In this document: positions 1 to 7,718 of the stretch, in pieces
Layout: each line of letters starts with the position of its first letter
How positions within the stretch are numbered: position 1 is the first letter of the stretch
Source: Achromobacter sp. AONIH1
GTDB lineage: Bacteria; Pseudomonadota; Gammaproteobacteria; Burkholderiales; Burkholderiaceae_B
Direction: 5' to 3'
Assembly (NCBI RefSeq): GCF_002902905.1
Contig: NZ_CP026124.1
Location: forward strand, 372,001-436,000
Length of the DNA stretch: 64,000 nucleotides
Program-made: the position numbers and the translations under genes
The notes under the pieces: model-generated
Database searches by the model: none
Seen by the model: the letters and a program-made list of their open reading frames with translations, nothing else
What the model was told of the DNA's origin: nothing

Positions 1-466
1 GCTCGTACAGCATCGAGTCGATACGCTCGCGCAGCGTCCGCACGCTCCAGCGTTGGGTGCTGGCCATCTGTGCGTAGTAGTCCCGCTGGAGCGGGTCTTT
101 CAGCGGCATCAGGGCGATGAAGTGCGTCCAGCTCAATTCTCGTATCAGTGATACGAGAATTCGCTCGTCGGGGAAGGTGGCGGCGAACTGCACCATGCGG
201 CGCAAGTTCTGCTCTGCAAAGCTGCTGCCGTACTCCTCCACCAACTGCGCAGCCAAGGTGGGCAGAACTTCCTTGCCGTAGGCGCCCCGGCGCCTGTCCA
301 AGACCTGCGTGTGGATGCGTTGGCCGATGCGCCAGTAGAGCATCGTAAGCTCGCTATTCACCGTCGAGGCGGCGCGCAAGCGCGCCGCCTCGATCAGTGC
401 CCGAATGTCGCCCAGCAGCGCCGCGGGCGCTGCGAGCGATGCTGCTGATGGCCGGCGCCCGTTCAT
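1..466 (-). CDS. DUF1016/YhcG-type nuclease, N-terminal part (cut by window edge)
   Basis: Reading the minus strand from ATG 466 gives an open frame to the window edge with no stop (about 155 residues). It contains the segments ELTMLYWRIGQRI, RRGAYGKEVL, FAEQNLRRMVQFA and LIRELSWTHFIALM, which are typical of the DUF1016 N-terminal domain. Members of this family carry a C-terminal PDDEXK nuclease domain, which would lie outside the window. Its ATG overlaps the TGA of the upstream integrase (ATGA, 463-466), so the two are probably translationally coupled. DUF1016 genes are common cargo of genomic islands and restriction-type loci. The exact substrate is not settled for the family. Confidence 0.85.
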   Translation of the reverse strand, partial: MNGRRPSAASLAAPAALLGDIRALIEAARLRAASTVNSELTMLYWRIGQRIHTQVLDRRRGAYGKEVLPTLAAQLVEEYGSSFAEQNLRRMVQFAATFPDERILVSLIRELSWTHFIALMPLKDPLQRDYYAQMASTQRWSVRTLRERIDSMLYE

Positions 467-1662
467 GCCACCGCCTCCGCAAGCTGCCGCGCGCCCGTGA
501 TGGCTTGGCGGCGGCTGGCCACCAGCTCGGCCGCCTCGCGCACCGGCTTGTCCTCGGTGTGGACGTAGTGCATGAACATCGCCACGGTCTTGTGGCCCGT
601 CAGCTTCATTCCCACTTTGGTCGGCACACCGGAATTGGCAATGTCGGTGGTCGAGCGATGACGGATGCCGTGCGTGCCTACGTGCGGCACGCTGGCGGCC
701 TTGAGCGTCCGGCACCAGCCGCCATAGTGCTCGCCAAAGGTCAGGTGCTTGGCCGGGTCGTTCGGCGACGGCAGGACGTAAGGGCAGCCTTCCAGACGCG
801 GCGCCGTCGAAAGCAGCCGATAGGCTTCCTCGCTCATGGGCTTGGAAATGCCGCCAACCTTGCTGTCGGGCCACACCACGCGCCGGTTCTCGAAGTCCAG
901 CCAGCTCCATTCGAGCGGGCAGATTTCGGAGCGCCGCGCCGCAAACTCGAATTGCAGCCGGATCGCCAACGGGATGACGTAGTTCTCCAGCCCCTCCGCC
1001 TCCAGTTTCTCCAACTGGCGGAAGATCCGCACCATTTCCTCGTCCACGATGAGCCGGGTTTCCTTGCCCGGCGGGTACATCGGGACGTGGCGGCACGGAT
1101 TCGTGCCGTCCGGGCGGAAGCCCCAGACTTCGGCCAAGTTGAACATCTTGCGCAGCACGCCGAAGGTCTTGTTGGCCTCGGTCGGCTTGTAGGCCAGCTT
1201 TTCCATGAGCCCCGCAATGTCGGGCCGCTTCACGTCATGCACCTTCTTGCGGCCCAGCAGCGGGATGATGTTGCGGTCGATGACGCCCTGGTAGCCGTCC
1301 TGCGTGCTGACCTTGTTGCGCTTCTTGGAGTAGTCCTCCATGAACTTTTTGCACAACTCGGCCATCGTGGGCGCCTTGCGCGCCTCGGCCTTGGCACCGC
1401 CGGGATCACCACCCCGGCGAACCTCGGCCAGCCAGTCCTGCGCTTTGACCCGCGCCTGTTCGACGGTTAGCTCCCCGTAGAGTCCCAGCGAGGGCTTGCG
1501 GGGCTGGCCAGAGTTCGTGCGGTACTGGAGCATGAACACCCGGCGTCCCGTCGAGGTAATCTTGCAAAGGAAGCCGGGCACGACGGTATCCCGTAGTTCG
1601 ATGTCCTTCGCCTGGGGTTGCGCCGACTCTACGGCGGTCTTGGTGAGCTTGATCTTTGCCAT
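463..1662 (-). CDS. Tyrosine recombinase/integrase (DUF4102 arm domain)
   Basis: A 399-residue protein of full family length. Residues 1-95 look like the DUF4102 arm-DNA-binding domain, about 100-190 a core-binding domain, and about 205-375 the catalytic domain. The expected active-site set is visible: R243 (AARRSEI), a candidate Lys in DSKVGG (K268), H331 and R334 (HGIRH), H357 (TGHKT) and the nucleophile Y366 (MHYVH). The enzyme should integrate or excise a genomic island or prophage. It is transcribed away from the prophage-like genes at 1.9-4.2 kb and is coupled to the DUF1016 gene, so the element probably extends leftwards out of the window. No tRNA or clear att repeat was seen between 1663 and 1840. 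Confidence 0.93.
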   Translation of the reverse strand: MAKIKLTKTAVESAQPQAKDIELRDTVVPGFLCKITSTGRRVFMLQYRTNSGQPRKPSLGLYGELTVEQARVKAQDWLAEVRRGGDPGGAKAEARKAPTMAELCKKFMEDYSKKRNKVSTQDGYQGVIDRNIIPLLGRKKVHDVKRPDIAGLMEKLAYKPTEANKTFGVLRKMFNLAEVWGFRPDGTNPCRHVPMYPPGKETRLIVDEEMVRIFRQLEKLEAEGLENYVIPLAIRLQFEFAARRSEICPLEWSWLDFENRRVVWPDSKVGGISKPMSEEAYRLLSTAPRLEGCPYVLPSPNDPAKHLTFGEHYGGWCRTLKAASVPHVGTHGIRHRSTTDIANSGVPTKVGMKLTGHKTVAMFMHYVHTEDKPVREAAELVASRRQAITGARQLAEAVA

Positions 1663-1843
1663 GATGACTCCTTGGAACGACCCGGATTCCAGGAGCCAGA
1701 TAGGAGCGGCGCGAGGGAGAACCGGGTCAAGTTTCAGAAAGCACCGGCATATGATGGAAGCGCGTAAGCTATTGATAAACCTGCTGTATCGGGCTACGTC
1801 GCAGTCCAGCGAACTACCGGGCTGGAGTCATCGTGAAACAAAA

Positions 1844-1880
1844 AACCCGCGGCCTGCTAGTCGGTGCAGTTCCGCGGGTT
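1844..1880 (-). terminator. Rho-independent terminator
   Basis: A 9-bp perfect stem, AACCCGCGG at 1844-1852 and CCGCGGGTT at 1872-1880, is followed on the minus strand by a run of T (complement of the A run at 1839-1845). It lies about 40 bases past the stop of the minus-strand gene ending at 1919 and would separate that gene from the integrase. Confidence 0.75.
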
Positions 1881-1918
1881 CTGTTTTGGCCGGGCGCAAC
1901 TTGCCCCGACGGAAATCA

Positions 1919-2476
1919 TTATGCAGCGGCCGCCCGACCCTCACAAGCGCTTTGGCGATCGGCGTGTCGCACCTGGCCAGCGACCAGCAGCGCGCGCCGG
2001 CGCAGCGCCGGCAACAAGGCGGCGCGCGCGTCCAGGTAGGCGGCATGCTGCGCTTGCGGCGACAGGCGCGGATTGCGGAACACGGCCGCGCCGGCGGCCT
2101 TGTTGCCGGCATGCACGCCGATGGCGGCGCGCTGCTGCCAGGGCAGCTCGTCGATGCACAAGTCCACCTGCTGGCAACGCGCGGCGTTCAAACGCGCATC
2201 CACGTCTTCGCTGTCGACATAGGCGTCGTCCGGCACCATGCCGCGCGCGAAGGCGGCGATGCGGCCCACGCCCAGCTTGGGGCGATAGCCGCGGGTCCAG
2301 TGATACCAGTCCATGATCAGGGCTTCGGCCTGATCGGCTTCCGTGGGCGCCGTGCGCGGCGCCAGCCTGATGACCGCGCGCGGCGCCGCCGCCTTGGGCG
2401 TGACCGCCGCCTCACGCCGCGCCGGCGCGACCCAGCCCTGCGACACCCGTAATACCGCCTGCCTTGCCTGTTCCAT
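1919..2476 (-). CDS. Small phage-type protein of unknown function, divergent from the CI-like repressor
   Basis: I do not recognise a named family. The frame is open from 2650 (243 residues), but the ATG at 2476 (185 residues, starting MEQARQAV) has a strong AAGGAG about 6 bases upstream, whereas the ATG at 2650 has no Shine-Dalgarno, so I prefer the shorter form. The middle (ALIMDWYHWTRGYRP) and the end (AIGVHAGNKAAGAAVFR) resemble small proteins in Burkholderiales prophages that sit at the antiterminator-Q position; this is memory of a pattern, not a search. The head-to-head arrangement with an S24 repressor supports a phage regulatory origin. A terminator follows at 1844-1880. Confidence 0.6.
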   Translation of the reverse strand: MEQARQAVLRVSQGWVAPARREAAVTPKAAAPRAVIRLAPRTAPTEADQAEALIMDWYHWTRGYRPKLGVGRIAAFARGMVPDDAYVDSEDVDARLNAARCQQVDLCIDELPWQQRAAIGVHAGNKAAGAAVFRNPRLSPQAQHAAYLDARAALLPALRRRALLVAGQVRHADRQSACEGRAAAA

Positions 2477-2645
2477 CTGCCGCTCCTTGTCCATGTGATC
2501 CATCGCCTTGCCCGGCTCCGCCGCCAGTCTTGCCGGCGCCGCGCCGGCACGGGCACGCGCCAACGCGCCCAACGGCGGACAGCCGGGTTTCAGTAGCAAT
2601 ACGCTACCGATGCTTCCATCTGAAAGACGTACATATTTCGTGTGG

Positions 2646-2674
2646 TTCATACGGCAATTCTACAAATGTATAAT
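2646..2674 (+). promoter_or_regulatory. Sigma70-like promoter of the S24 repressor
   Basis: TTCATA at 2646-2651 and TATAAT at 2669-2674 are separated by 17 bases. This places a start near 2681, about 50 bases before the repressor ATG at 2731. A short dyad TACA-AA-TGTA (2661-2670) overlaps the -10 and could be an autoregulatory operator. The divergent gene's longer ORF would begin at 2650, inside this element. Confidence 0.55.
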
Positions 2675-2730
2675 CCTGATTTCAACACTTGTTGTTGCAC
2701 AATTTTCCACAACTGTTAGCGTCCCACCCC

Positions 2731-3423
2731 ATGGCACTCGGAAAACAAATCAGGCGCTACCGCAGCGCGCTCGGCCTCACCCTCGAACAACTCGAAGCCC
2801 GCACCGGCGTGGGCGTCGGCACCATCGCCGCGCTCGAAGGCCGCGACAGCGAACGCTCGAAGTACGCATCACGGCTGGCCGCCGGGCTGGGCCTGACGCT
2901 GGAGCAATTGCTGGACGAATCGGCCGACGCCGGTTCGGGGTCCGGCTCGCTGGTGCTGGACTCGCCGCATCAGCCGTCCACGGATGACGATGACCTGCGC
3001 ATCCCGCGCTTCGACACCGGTGGCGCCATGGGCGCGGGCGTGGAACTGCGCGACCAGCCGGGCGTGATCCAGAGTCTGCGCGTCAGCCAGGAATGGCTGC
3101 ACAGGAACGTGCGCCACTACACGGCGGCCAACAAGCTCTGCGTGGTGACGGGTTTCGGCGACAGCATGCGCCCCATGTTCAATCCGGGCGATCCGCTGCT
3201 GGTGGACCTGGGCGTGGAAAAGGCCGATATCGACGGCGTGTTCTTCTTCCGCGTCGGCAACGAGGGGTTCATCAAGCGCCTGCAGCGCATACCCAGCGCG
3301 CGCGGCCTGCTGATCCGCGCGAAATCGGAAAACCCCAAGTACGACGCCTGGGACATCACCGAAGGCATGGACCTGCAGATCTTCGGCCGCGTGCTGAAGG
3401 TCTGGCGCAGCGACGACTTCTAG
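2731..3423 (+). CDS. XRE/S24 phage-type repressor (CI-like, LexA-fold protease domain)
   Basis: I start at ATG 2731 (230 residues, MALGKQIRRYR). The frame is open from 2689, but the extra 14 residues overlap the promoter leader. Residues 1-60 form an XRE helix-turn-helix (LTLEQLEARTGVGVGTIAALE). Residues about 105-225 form an S24 peptidase-like domain with the Ser-Lys dyad S145 (GFGDSMRPMF) and K182 (FIKRLQRI). The Ala102-Gly103 bond in GAMGAGVEL is the likely self-cleavage site, so the repressor should be inactivated by RecA-type stress signalling as in CI/LexA. It probably represses the divergent small gene and itself. No structural phage genes follow, so this looks like an orphan module. 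Confidence 0.85.
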   Translation: MALGKQIRRYRSALGLTLEQLEARTGVGVGTIAALEGRDSERSKYASRLAAGLGLTLEQLLDESADAGSGSGSLVLDSPHQPSTDDDDLRIPRFDTGGAMGAGVELRDQPGVIQSLRVSQEWLHRNVRHYTAANKLCVVTGFGDSMRPMFNPGDPLLVDLGVEKADIDGVFFFRVGNEGFIKRLQRIPSARGLLIRAKSENPKYDAWDITEGMDLQIFGRVLKVWRSDDF

Positions 3424-3447
3424 GGCCGCCGCCTCGCCGGGCGCGGC

Positions 3448-3996
3448 TCAGTCCAGGCGTTCCAGGCCGGCCAGGCGATGCGCCGGAATCGCCGCGATGG
3501 CGCTTTCCGTGATCGATGCGTCCGTGCTCAGGTGCTGGATCAGGTCCAGCGTGGTCGAGCGACGCGTGAGCATCAGACAGGCCACTTCATCGCCGGCCAC
3601 GCGCGTCGCGTGCCAGCAGCCGGCGCGCATGCAGACGCCCTGCCCCTGCGGCACGCGAAAGGCCGCCAGCGTGGCCAGGTCCGGGCTGCCGTCCTGCGCG
3701 CTCTGCGCCACCACCTGCACCACCGCGCCGGTCAGCGGCACGATGGCCTGCTGGGTCAGCAGATGCTTTTCCAGGCTGGCGATGTCGGCGTCGCGGCTGC
3801 GATAGTTGACCCACAAGAGTTCGGCATCGCCGCCGCCGCCCGTGTTGAACACGTGTTCCTGCCAGAAATCCGTGGCGGCGTTCGTGAATAGCGGCACGCC
3901 ATTGCCGTCCGGCATGGGCTTGCCCAGCATCCAGCCATAGGCGCGGAAAGTGTCGGGCGTCAGGTCCTGCAGGGGTATGGAGGTATCGCTGGTCAT
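3448..3996 (-). CDS. Ureidoglycolate lyase (AllA)-like cupin
   Basis: A 182-residue protein from ATG 3996. The frame runs further upstream, but that extension is the out-of-frame shadow of the DUF3596 ORF. The sequence follows the AllA pattern: LTPDTFRAYGWMLG at the start, SLEKHLLTQQAIVPL in the middle, then AAFRVPQGQGVCMRAGCWH and a final strand ending near ACLMLTRRST. AllA enzymes split ureidoglycolate into glyoxylate and urea in allantoin breakdown. No other allantoin gene is near, so the substrate here is uncertain. The ATG overlaps the stop of the upstream integrase-domain ORF (ATGA, 3993-3996). Confidence 0.75.
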   Translation of the reverse strand: MTSDTSIPLQDLTPDTFRAYGWMLGKPMPDGNGVPLFTNAATDFWQEHVFNTGGGGDAELLWVNYRSRDADIASLEKHLLTQQAIVPLTGAVVQVVAQSAQDGSPDLATLAAFRVPQGQGVCMRAGCWHATRVAGDEVACLMLTRRSTTLDLIQHLSTDASITESAIAAIPAHRLAGLERLD

Positions 3997-4232
3997 GCTG
4001 GATCTTGAGTGGGCTTGCCGGCAGCGCCGCGCTTGGGAAACTCGGTGTCGTAATCGAAATCGCCGCGCGCGATGGCTGCCTGGATGGCGCTCCTTCGCTC
4101 GGCGGCGCGCTTCAGGTTGGCGGCGGTGGGCTTGGCGCGGATGCGCTCGACGCAGCGCCGGCCTGCGAACTCGAAACTGATCTCGATGGATGATTCGGAC
4201 GCCGGCCTGACGCCTTCGAATCCGCGATTCAT
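3993..4232 (-). CDS. Stand-alone integrase arm DNA-binding domain (DUF3596)
   Basis: A 79-residue ORF starting at ATG 4232. The core GVRPASESSIEISFEF, CVERIRAKPTAANLKRA and ARGDFDYDTEFPKR is the DUF3596 arm-binding domain normally found at the N-terminus of lambda-type integrases. The central and catalytic integrase domains are absent, and the frame stops at 3993 inside an ATGA overlap with the AllA-like gene. It is either the stump of a deleted prophage integrase or a small protein kept for its own role (for example as a DNA-binding accessory). The coupling to a metabolic gene is unusual. Confidence 0.7.
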   Translation of the reverse strand: MNRGFEGVRPASESSIEISFEFAGRRCVERIRAKPTAANLKRAAERRSAIQAAIARGDFDYDTEFPKRGAAGKPTQDPA

Positions 4233-4412
4233 GCTGTTCCCCCGTGCGCCACTGCATCGCCGCGTCAGGCGACGCGGCGGCCATGGCTGTTCATGATGGC
4301 GGCGCGGGCGAAGGCCCGTCCGCGAGGCCCCTACTGTAACCCTGCAGCGACCACCATGGCGCATCGCCCCCGGTATCCGCGCCGCGCCCGCCGGTGCGCG
4401 ATTTGACAGGTC

Positions 4413-4452
4413 CCCGGGCGCCATGAATAATAATTAGACTAATCAATCTAAT
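4413..4452 (+). promoter_or_regulatory. Promoter with overlapping inverted repeat, upstream of the hydrolase
   Basis: TTGACA at 4413-4418 and TAGACT at 4435-4440 are 16 bases apart, in a sudden AT-rich patch. An inverted repeat ATTAGA (4433-4438) / TCTAAT (4447-4452) overlaps the -10, as a repressor operator would. A second 12-base palindrome (4477-4488, GACAGG/CCTGTC) abuts the TTG start at 4489. Confidence 0.55.
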
Positions 4453-4488
4453 AATAAAACCGCGCATACCGACCACGACAGGCCTGTC

Positions 4489-5559
4489 TTGCCCACCTTT
4501 CCGTCGACCTTGTTCCCGCTGCGCCGGCGCGCGCGGATCGTCATCGCCGCCGTACTCGCCCTGAGCGCCGCGATCGCCGCGCTGCTGTGCTTCAGCGGCC
4601 TGCGCGACTTCTCGCTGGAATCGGCGACGACGCGCACGCTCACTTTCCATGCCGGGTCGGACCGTCTGTCCGGCACGCTGATCCTGCCGCGCGACGTGGC
4701 CGCGCCGCCGGTGGCCCTGTTCGTGCACGGCGACGGCCCGCAGGACCGCTACGCGGACGACGGCTACCAGCCCTTCATCAACCAACTGCTGGACCAGGGC
4801 ATCGGCGTGTTCACCTGGGACAAGCCCGGCGTGGGCCGCAGCGCCGGCAACTGGCTGGACCAATCCATGCAGGACCGCGCCGCCGAGGCCATGGCCGCCT
4901 ACCTGCGCGTGCGCTCCGAACCCGGCGTGGATGCCGCCAAGGTCGGCTTCCTGGGCTACTCGCAAGCGGGCTGGGTGCTGCCCATCGTCGCCAGCCGCGC
5001 GCAACCCGCCTTCACCGTCATCATCGGCGGCGCGGTGAACTGGCGTGACCAGGGCGCCTACTACACGCGCAAGCGGCTGCAGGCCCAGGGCGTGGCGGCC
5101 GACGAGATCGAACGCCGCCTGGCGGCCGAACGGACCAGCAACGATGCGCTGTTCGGCGAACCACGTCCGCTGGCGGATGTGCTGGCGGCGCGGCCCGACA
5201 TGACTCCGGCGCGCGCCCGCTACGTGCAACGCAACTATCTGTCGGATGCGTCCGGCTGGATCCCGAAAATGCGCGGCCCGGTGCTGGCCGTGTGGGGCGA
5301 GATGGACCCGAACGTCGATGCAGCCGTGAACGCCGCGCGCTATCGCCTGCTGTTCGCCGACGCACCGGACAAGCGCGTCATGCTGGTGCCCGACGCCGGC
5401 CACGTGCTGCTGCGCGCGCCGCAATTCAACGACCAGATCGCCAGCGACTGGACGCTCTGGAAAAAGCTGCGCTTCATGCTGCTGGGCCGCGAAGCCTACG
5501 TGCAGCCTGCCGTGCGCGACATCGCCGACTGGATCAGGCAGGCCGCCGCCGGCCATTGA
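4489..5559 (+). CDS. Membrane-anchored alpha/beta hydrolase
   Basis: A 356-residue protein, TTG start at 4489. An uncleaved N-terminal membrane segment (about residues 16-37, preceded by LRRRAR) suggests a periplasm-facing anchored enzyme. The alpha/beta-hydrolase fold is clear: an oxyanion-region motif FVHGDGPQDR (78-87), nucleophile elbow GYSQAG with S158, acid D273 (GEMDPNVD) and H305 (DAGHVLL). It belongs to the esterase/aminopeptidase-like branch annotated as dienelactone-hydrolase or CocE-like; the substrate is unknown. It has its own promoter at 4413-4440 and is followed 95 bases later by a cupin gene. Confidence 0.85.
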   Translation: MPTFPSTLFPLRRRARIVIAAVLALSAAIAALLCFSGLRDFSLESATTRTLTFHAGSDRLSGTLILPRDVAAPPVALFVHGDGPQDRYADDGYQPFINQLLDQGIGVFTWDKPGVGRSAGNWLDQSMQDRAAEAMAAYLRVRSEPGVDAAKVGFLGYSQAGWVLPIVASRAQPAFTVIIGGAVNWRDQGAYYTRKRLQAQGVAADEIERRLAAERTSNDALFGEPRPLADVLAARPDMTPARARYVQRNYLSDASGWIPKMRGPVLAVWGEMDPNVDAAVNAARYRLLFADAPDKRVMLVPDAGHVLLRAPQFNDQIASDWTLWKKLRFMLLGREAYVQPAVRDIADWIRQAAAGH

Positions 5560-5654
5560 AGACGGGCCTCCCTGTCGCCGCTCCAACCGCTTTTCCGCTG
5601 ACATGGAATGGCCGTACCATGGCCGCAACCTCACCCCGCGCAGGAGCGCATGCC

Positions 5655-6035
5655 ATGGCCACCGATCTCACGAAGCACTACGTGCTGCTCAACCCCGACG
5701 GCGCCTCCATCACGACACAGGGCGGCAATGCCTTCTGGTCGCAGTCGCCGGACCAGCTCGACGCCTACGGCCGAGGCTGGCTGGTGTCGGAATATGAATT
5801 CGCCTCGGACTGGAAACAGTGGGAAATGCACCCCGAGGCCGACGAGCTGCTGCGCGTGATCGCCGGCGAAACCGAGTTGCAGCTGGAATGGCCCACCGGC
5901 ATCCAGTCCGTGATCCTGCGCGCCGACCAGGCCTATGTCGTGCCCAGGGGCGTCTGGCACACGGCCAAGGCGGCCGCCCCCTGTCGCATGCTGCACATCA
6001 CGATGGGCGCGGGCACGCAGCATCGGCCGCTGTAG
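5655..6035 (+). CDS. Cupin-domain protein
   Basis: 126 residues from ATG 5655, chosen because AGGAG at 5642-5646 stands 8 bases ahead; an in-frame ATG at 5619 lacks a good ribosome site. The single cupin has motif 1 around WEMHPEADELLRVIAGE and motif 2 around AYVVPRGVWHTAKA, with metal-ligand candidates H and E in the first and H in the second. Small one-domain cupins of this kind are often sugar or keto-acid isomerases or sensors; no specific role can be assigned. A strong bidirectional hairpin follows directly. Confidence 0.8.
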   Translation: MATDLTKHYVLLNPDGASITTQGGNAFWSQSPDQLDAYGRGWLVSEYEFASDWKQWEMHPEADELLRVIAGETELQLEWPTGIQSVILRADQAYVVPRGVWHTAKAAAPCRMLHITMGAGTQHRPL

Positions 6036-6036
6036 C

Positions 6037-6071
6037 GCCCCGGCGCCGTTCCCGTGCGCGGGCGCCGGGGC
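6037..6071. terminator. Convergent-gene hairpin terminator
   Basis: Perfect 11-bp arms GCCCCGGCGCC (6037-6047) and GGCGCCGGGGC (6061-6071) with a 13-base loop lie between the ends of the cupin gene (+) and the MFS gene (-). There is no T run, so termination would be weak or Rho-assisted. Confidence 0.5.
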
Positions 6072-6077
6072 CGGCCT

Positions 6078-7328
6078 TCAGGCCCGTGCCGGCGCCATGC
6101 GCGGGCGCGGCAGTTCGCGGTCGTCGATGGGCCAATGCAGCATGGCTGCCAGCAGCCCCAGCGCGATCGCGCCCAGCCAGATCAGGTCGTAGGAGTGCGT
6201 TGCCTCGTACACCAGCCCGCCCAGCCACACGCCCTGGAACGAGCCCAGCTGGTGGCCGAAGAACACGAAGCCGAACAGCGTGGTGATGTAGCGCACGCCG
6301 AACACCTGCGAGATCAGGCCATTGGTCAGCGGCACCGTGCCCAGCCAGATGAAGCCCATGACGGCCGAGAAGGCGTAGACCGACCACACCGACAGCGGCA
6401 GCAGGAAGAACAGCGCCATCGCGCCGGCGCGGATCAGGTAGATGTAGGCCAACAGGTGCTTGCGGCGATACCGCGCGCCCAGGATGCCGCAGACATAGGT
6501 GCCGGCGATATTGGCCAGCGCGATGATGGCCAGCGCCGCCACGCCATCGGCCGCGCGCAGGCCACGGTCGGCCAGATAGGCGGGCAAGTGCGTGCCGATG
6601 AAGGCCAGCTGGAAGCCGCAGGCCAGGAAACCCAGGTTCAGCAGCCAGAAGCCGCGCTGCGCGAGGGCTTCGCGGATCGCCTGCCCCAACGGCTGGTCGC
6701 GCTCCGACGGGCCGACGCCGGACGCGGGGCGCCGCGCTTCCCGCAGGATCAGCGCCAGCAGCAAGGCCACGGCCAGCGCCACGGCGAACACCGCCAGCGC
6801 CCGCGTCCAGCCCGCGCCGCTGATCAGCCCCTGCGCCGCCGGCACCAGCGTGAACTGCCCCAGTCCGCCGACCGCGCCGGCCACGGCCAGCGCCCAGCTG
6901 CGCCGCTCGGGCGCGACCAGCCGGCTCAACGCGCCGTAGATGACGGCGAAGGCGGTGCCGGACAGGGCGATGCCGACGCAGATCCCCGCCGTCAGCACGA
7001 ACATCGCCGGCGTGGCCGCGAGCGTCATGCCGATCAGTCCGACCGCATAGAAAACCAGCCCGGCGGCGATGACCTTGGCCGAACCATGGCGGTCGGCGAT
7101 CATGCCGGTGAAGGGCTGGGCGACGCCCCAGGTCAGGTTCTGCAGCGCCATGGCCATGGCGAAGGTCTGGCGCGACCAGCCCCGGTCCATGCTGACCGGC
7201 AGCAGGAACAGCCCCTGCACATGGCGCACGCCCAGGGCCAGGCCCATGATGACGCCGCCGGCCAGCACCATGACCCACGGCAGGGCGGGCGTGACGCGCG
7301 GCGGCGAGGAAGAGGCGGCAAGGGGCAT
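6078..7328 (-). CDS. MFS transporter (monocarboxylate/OxlT-like)
   Basis: A 416-residue protein with 12 predicted membrane segments. After TM2 comes the loop GMIADRHGSAKVIAAG, a variant of the MFS signature, and a second related loop GARYRRKHLLAYIYLIR follows TM8. The pattern of TM1 (WVMVLAGGVIMGLALGVRHVQGLFLLPV) and the C-terminal half resembles the oxalate/formate and monocarboxylate antiporter branch. The likely role is import or export of a small carboxylate. It is divergent from the WG-repeat genes and converges on the cupin; no operon partner is seen. Confidence 0.85.
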   Translation of the reverse strand: MPLAASSSPPRVTPALPWVMVLAGGVIMGLALGVRHVQGLFLLPVSMDRGWSRQTFAMAMALQNLTWGVAQPFTGMIADRHGSAKVIAAGLVFYAVGLIGMTLAATPAMFVLTAGICVGIALSGTAFAVIYGALSRLVAPERRSWALAVAGAVGGLGQFTLVPAAQGLISGAGWTRALAVFAVALAVALLLALILREARRPASGVGPSERDQPLGQAIREALAQRGFWLLNLGFLACGFQLAFIGTHLPAYLADRGLRAADGVAALAIIALANIAGTYVCGILGARYRRKHLLAYIYLIRAGAMALFFLLPLSVWSVYAFSAVMGFIWLGTVPLTNGLISQVFGVRYITTLFGFVFFGHQLGSFQGVWLGGLVYEATHSYDLIWLGAIALGLLAAMLHWPIDDRELPRPRMAPARA

Positions 7329-7718
7329 GGCGGACTCCGGCGTGTGGCGTCGGCCCCCATGCTGGCGGGCATGGTGGCATTACAGCCTCGCGCGGGCGCG
7401 CGCTCAACCGATTATTTTTCACGTTCCGCATGCGCGCGGCGCATGCCAGTCCCTGGCGGCCGGCGCGTATCGGCACGCGCCCGGCGCGGTTGGCACAGGC
7501 GAGCAGTCGCGCGCGGCTCGCCGGAATGCGCGGCGCCCATGACGTCCTCTTGTTAACGGATCGTTTTCTATAGTTACATTTATCGCGGCGATGCCAGCCA
7601 CGCTTGGTTACAGTGCCCGCTTCCCAACTATTTCCGGCAGACATACCATGCGGCAGGTCCGGCCAGGCAACATCCAGGCGGCGCGCACGCGCGCGCCCTC
7701 CCCCGCGCGCGAGGCGGC
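7329..7718. other. Intergenic region between MFS gene and WG-repeat operon
   Basis: 390 bases. The part at 7545-7600 is AT-rich against its surroundings and holds TTGTTA at 7550-7555 and TATAGT at 7569-7574. The 13-base gap between them is too short for a standard promoter, so I do not call one. The 3' part (7676-7715) is a GC alternating stretch (gcgcgcacgc type) before the GAGG at 7711-7714 that precedes the ATG at 7719. No RNA gene was recognised. Confidence 0.5.

Noticed and set aside
1663..1843. Possible att site or tRNA next to the integrase
   Set aside because: No cloverleaf and no repeated core was found; only a 7-base inverted repeat (GACCCGG/CCGGGTC) 46 bases apart is visible.
4291..5634. 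A 447-codon minus-strand frame across the alpha/beta hydrolase
   Set aside because: The plus-strand product has a full catalytic triad and start signals; the minus product is low-complexity and unrecognisable.
7550..7574. Promoter TTGTTA/TATAGT for the WG-repeat operon
   Set aside because: The spacing is 13 bases, too short for a sigma70 promoter, and no better pair was found.
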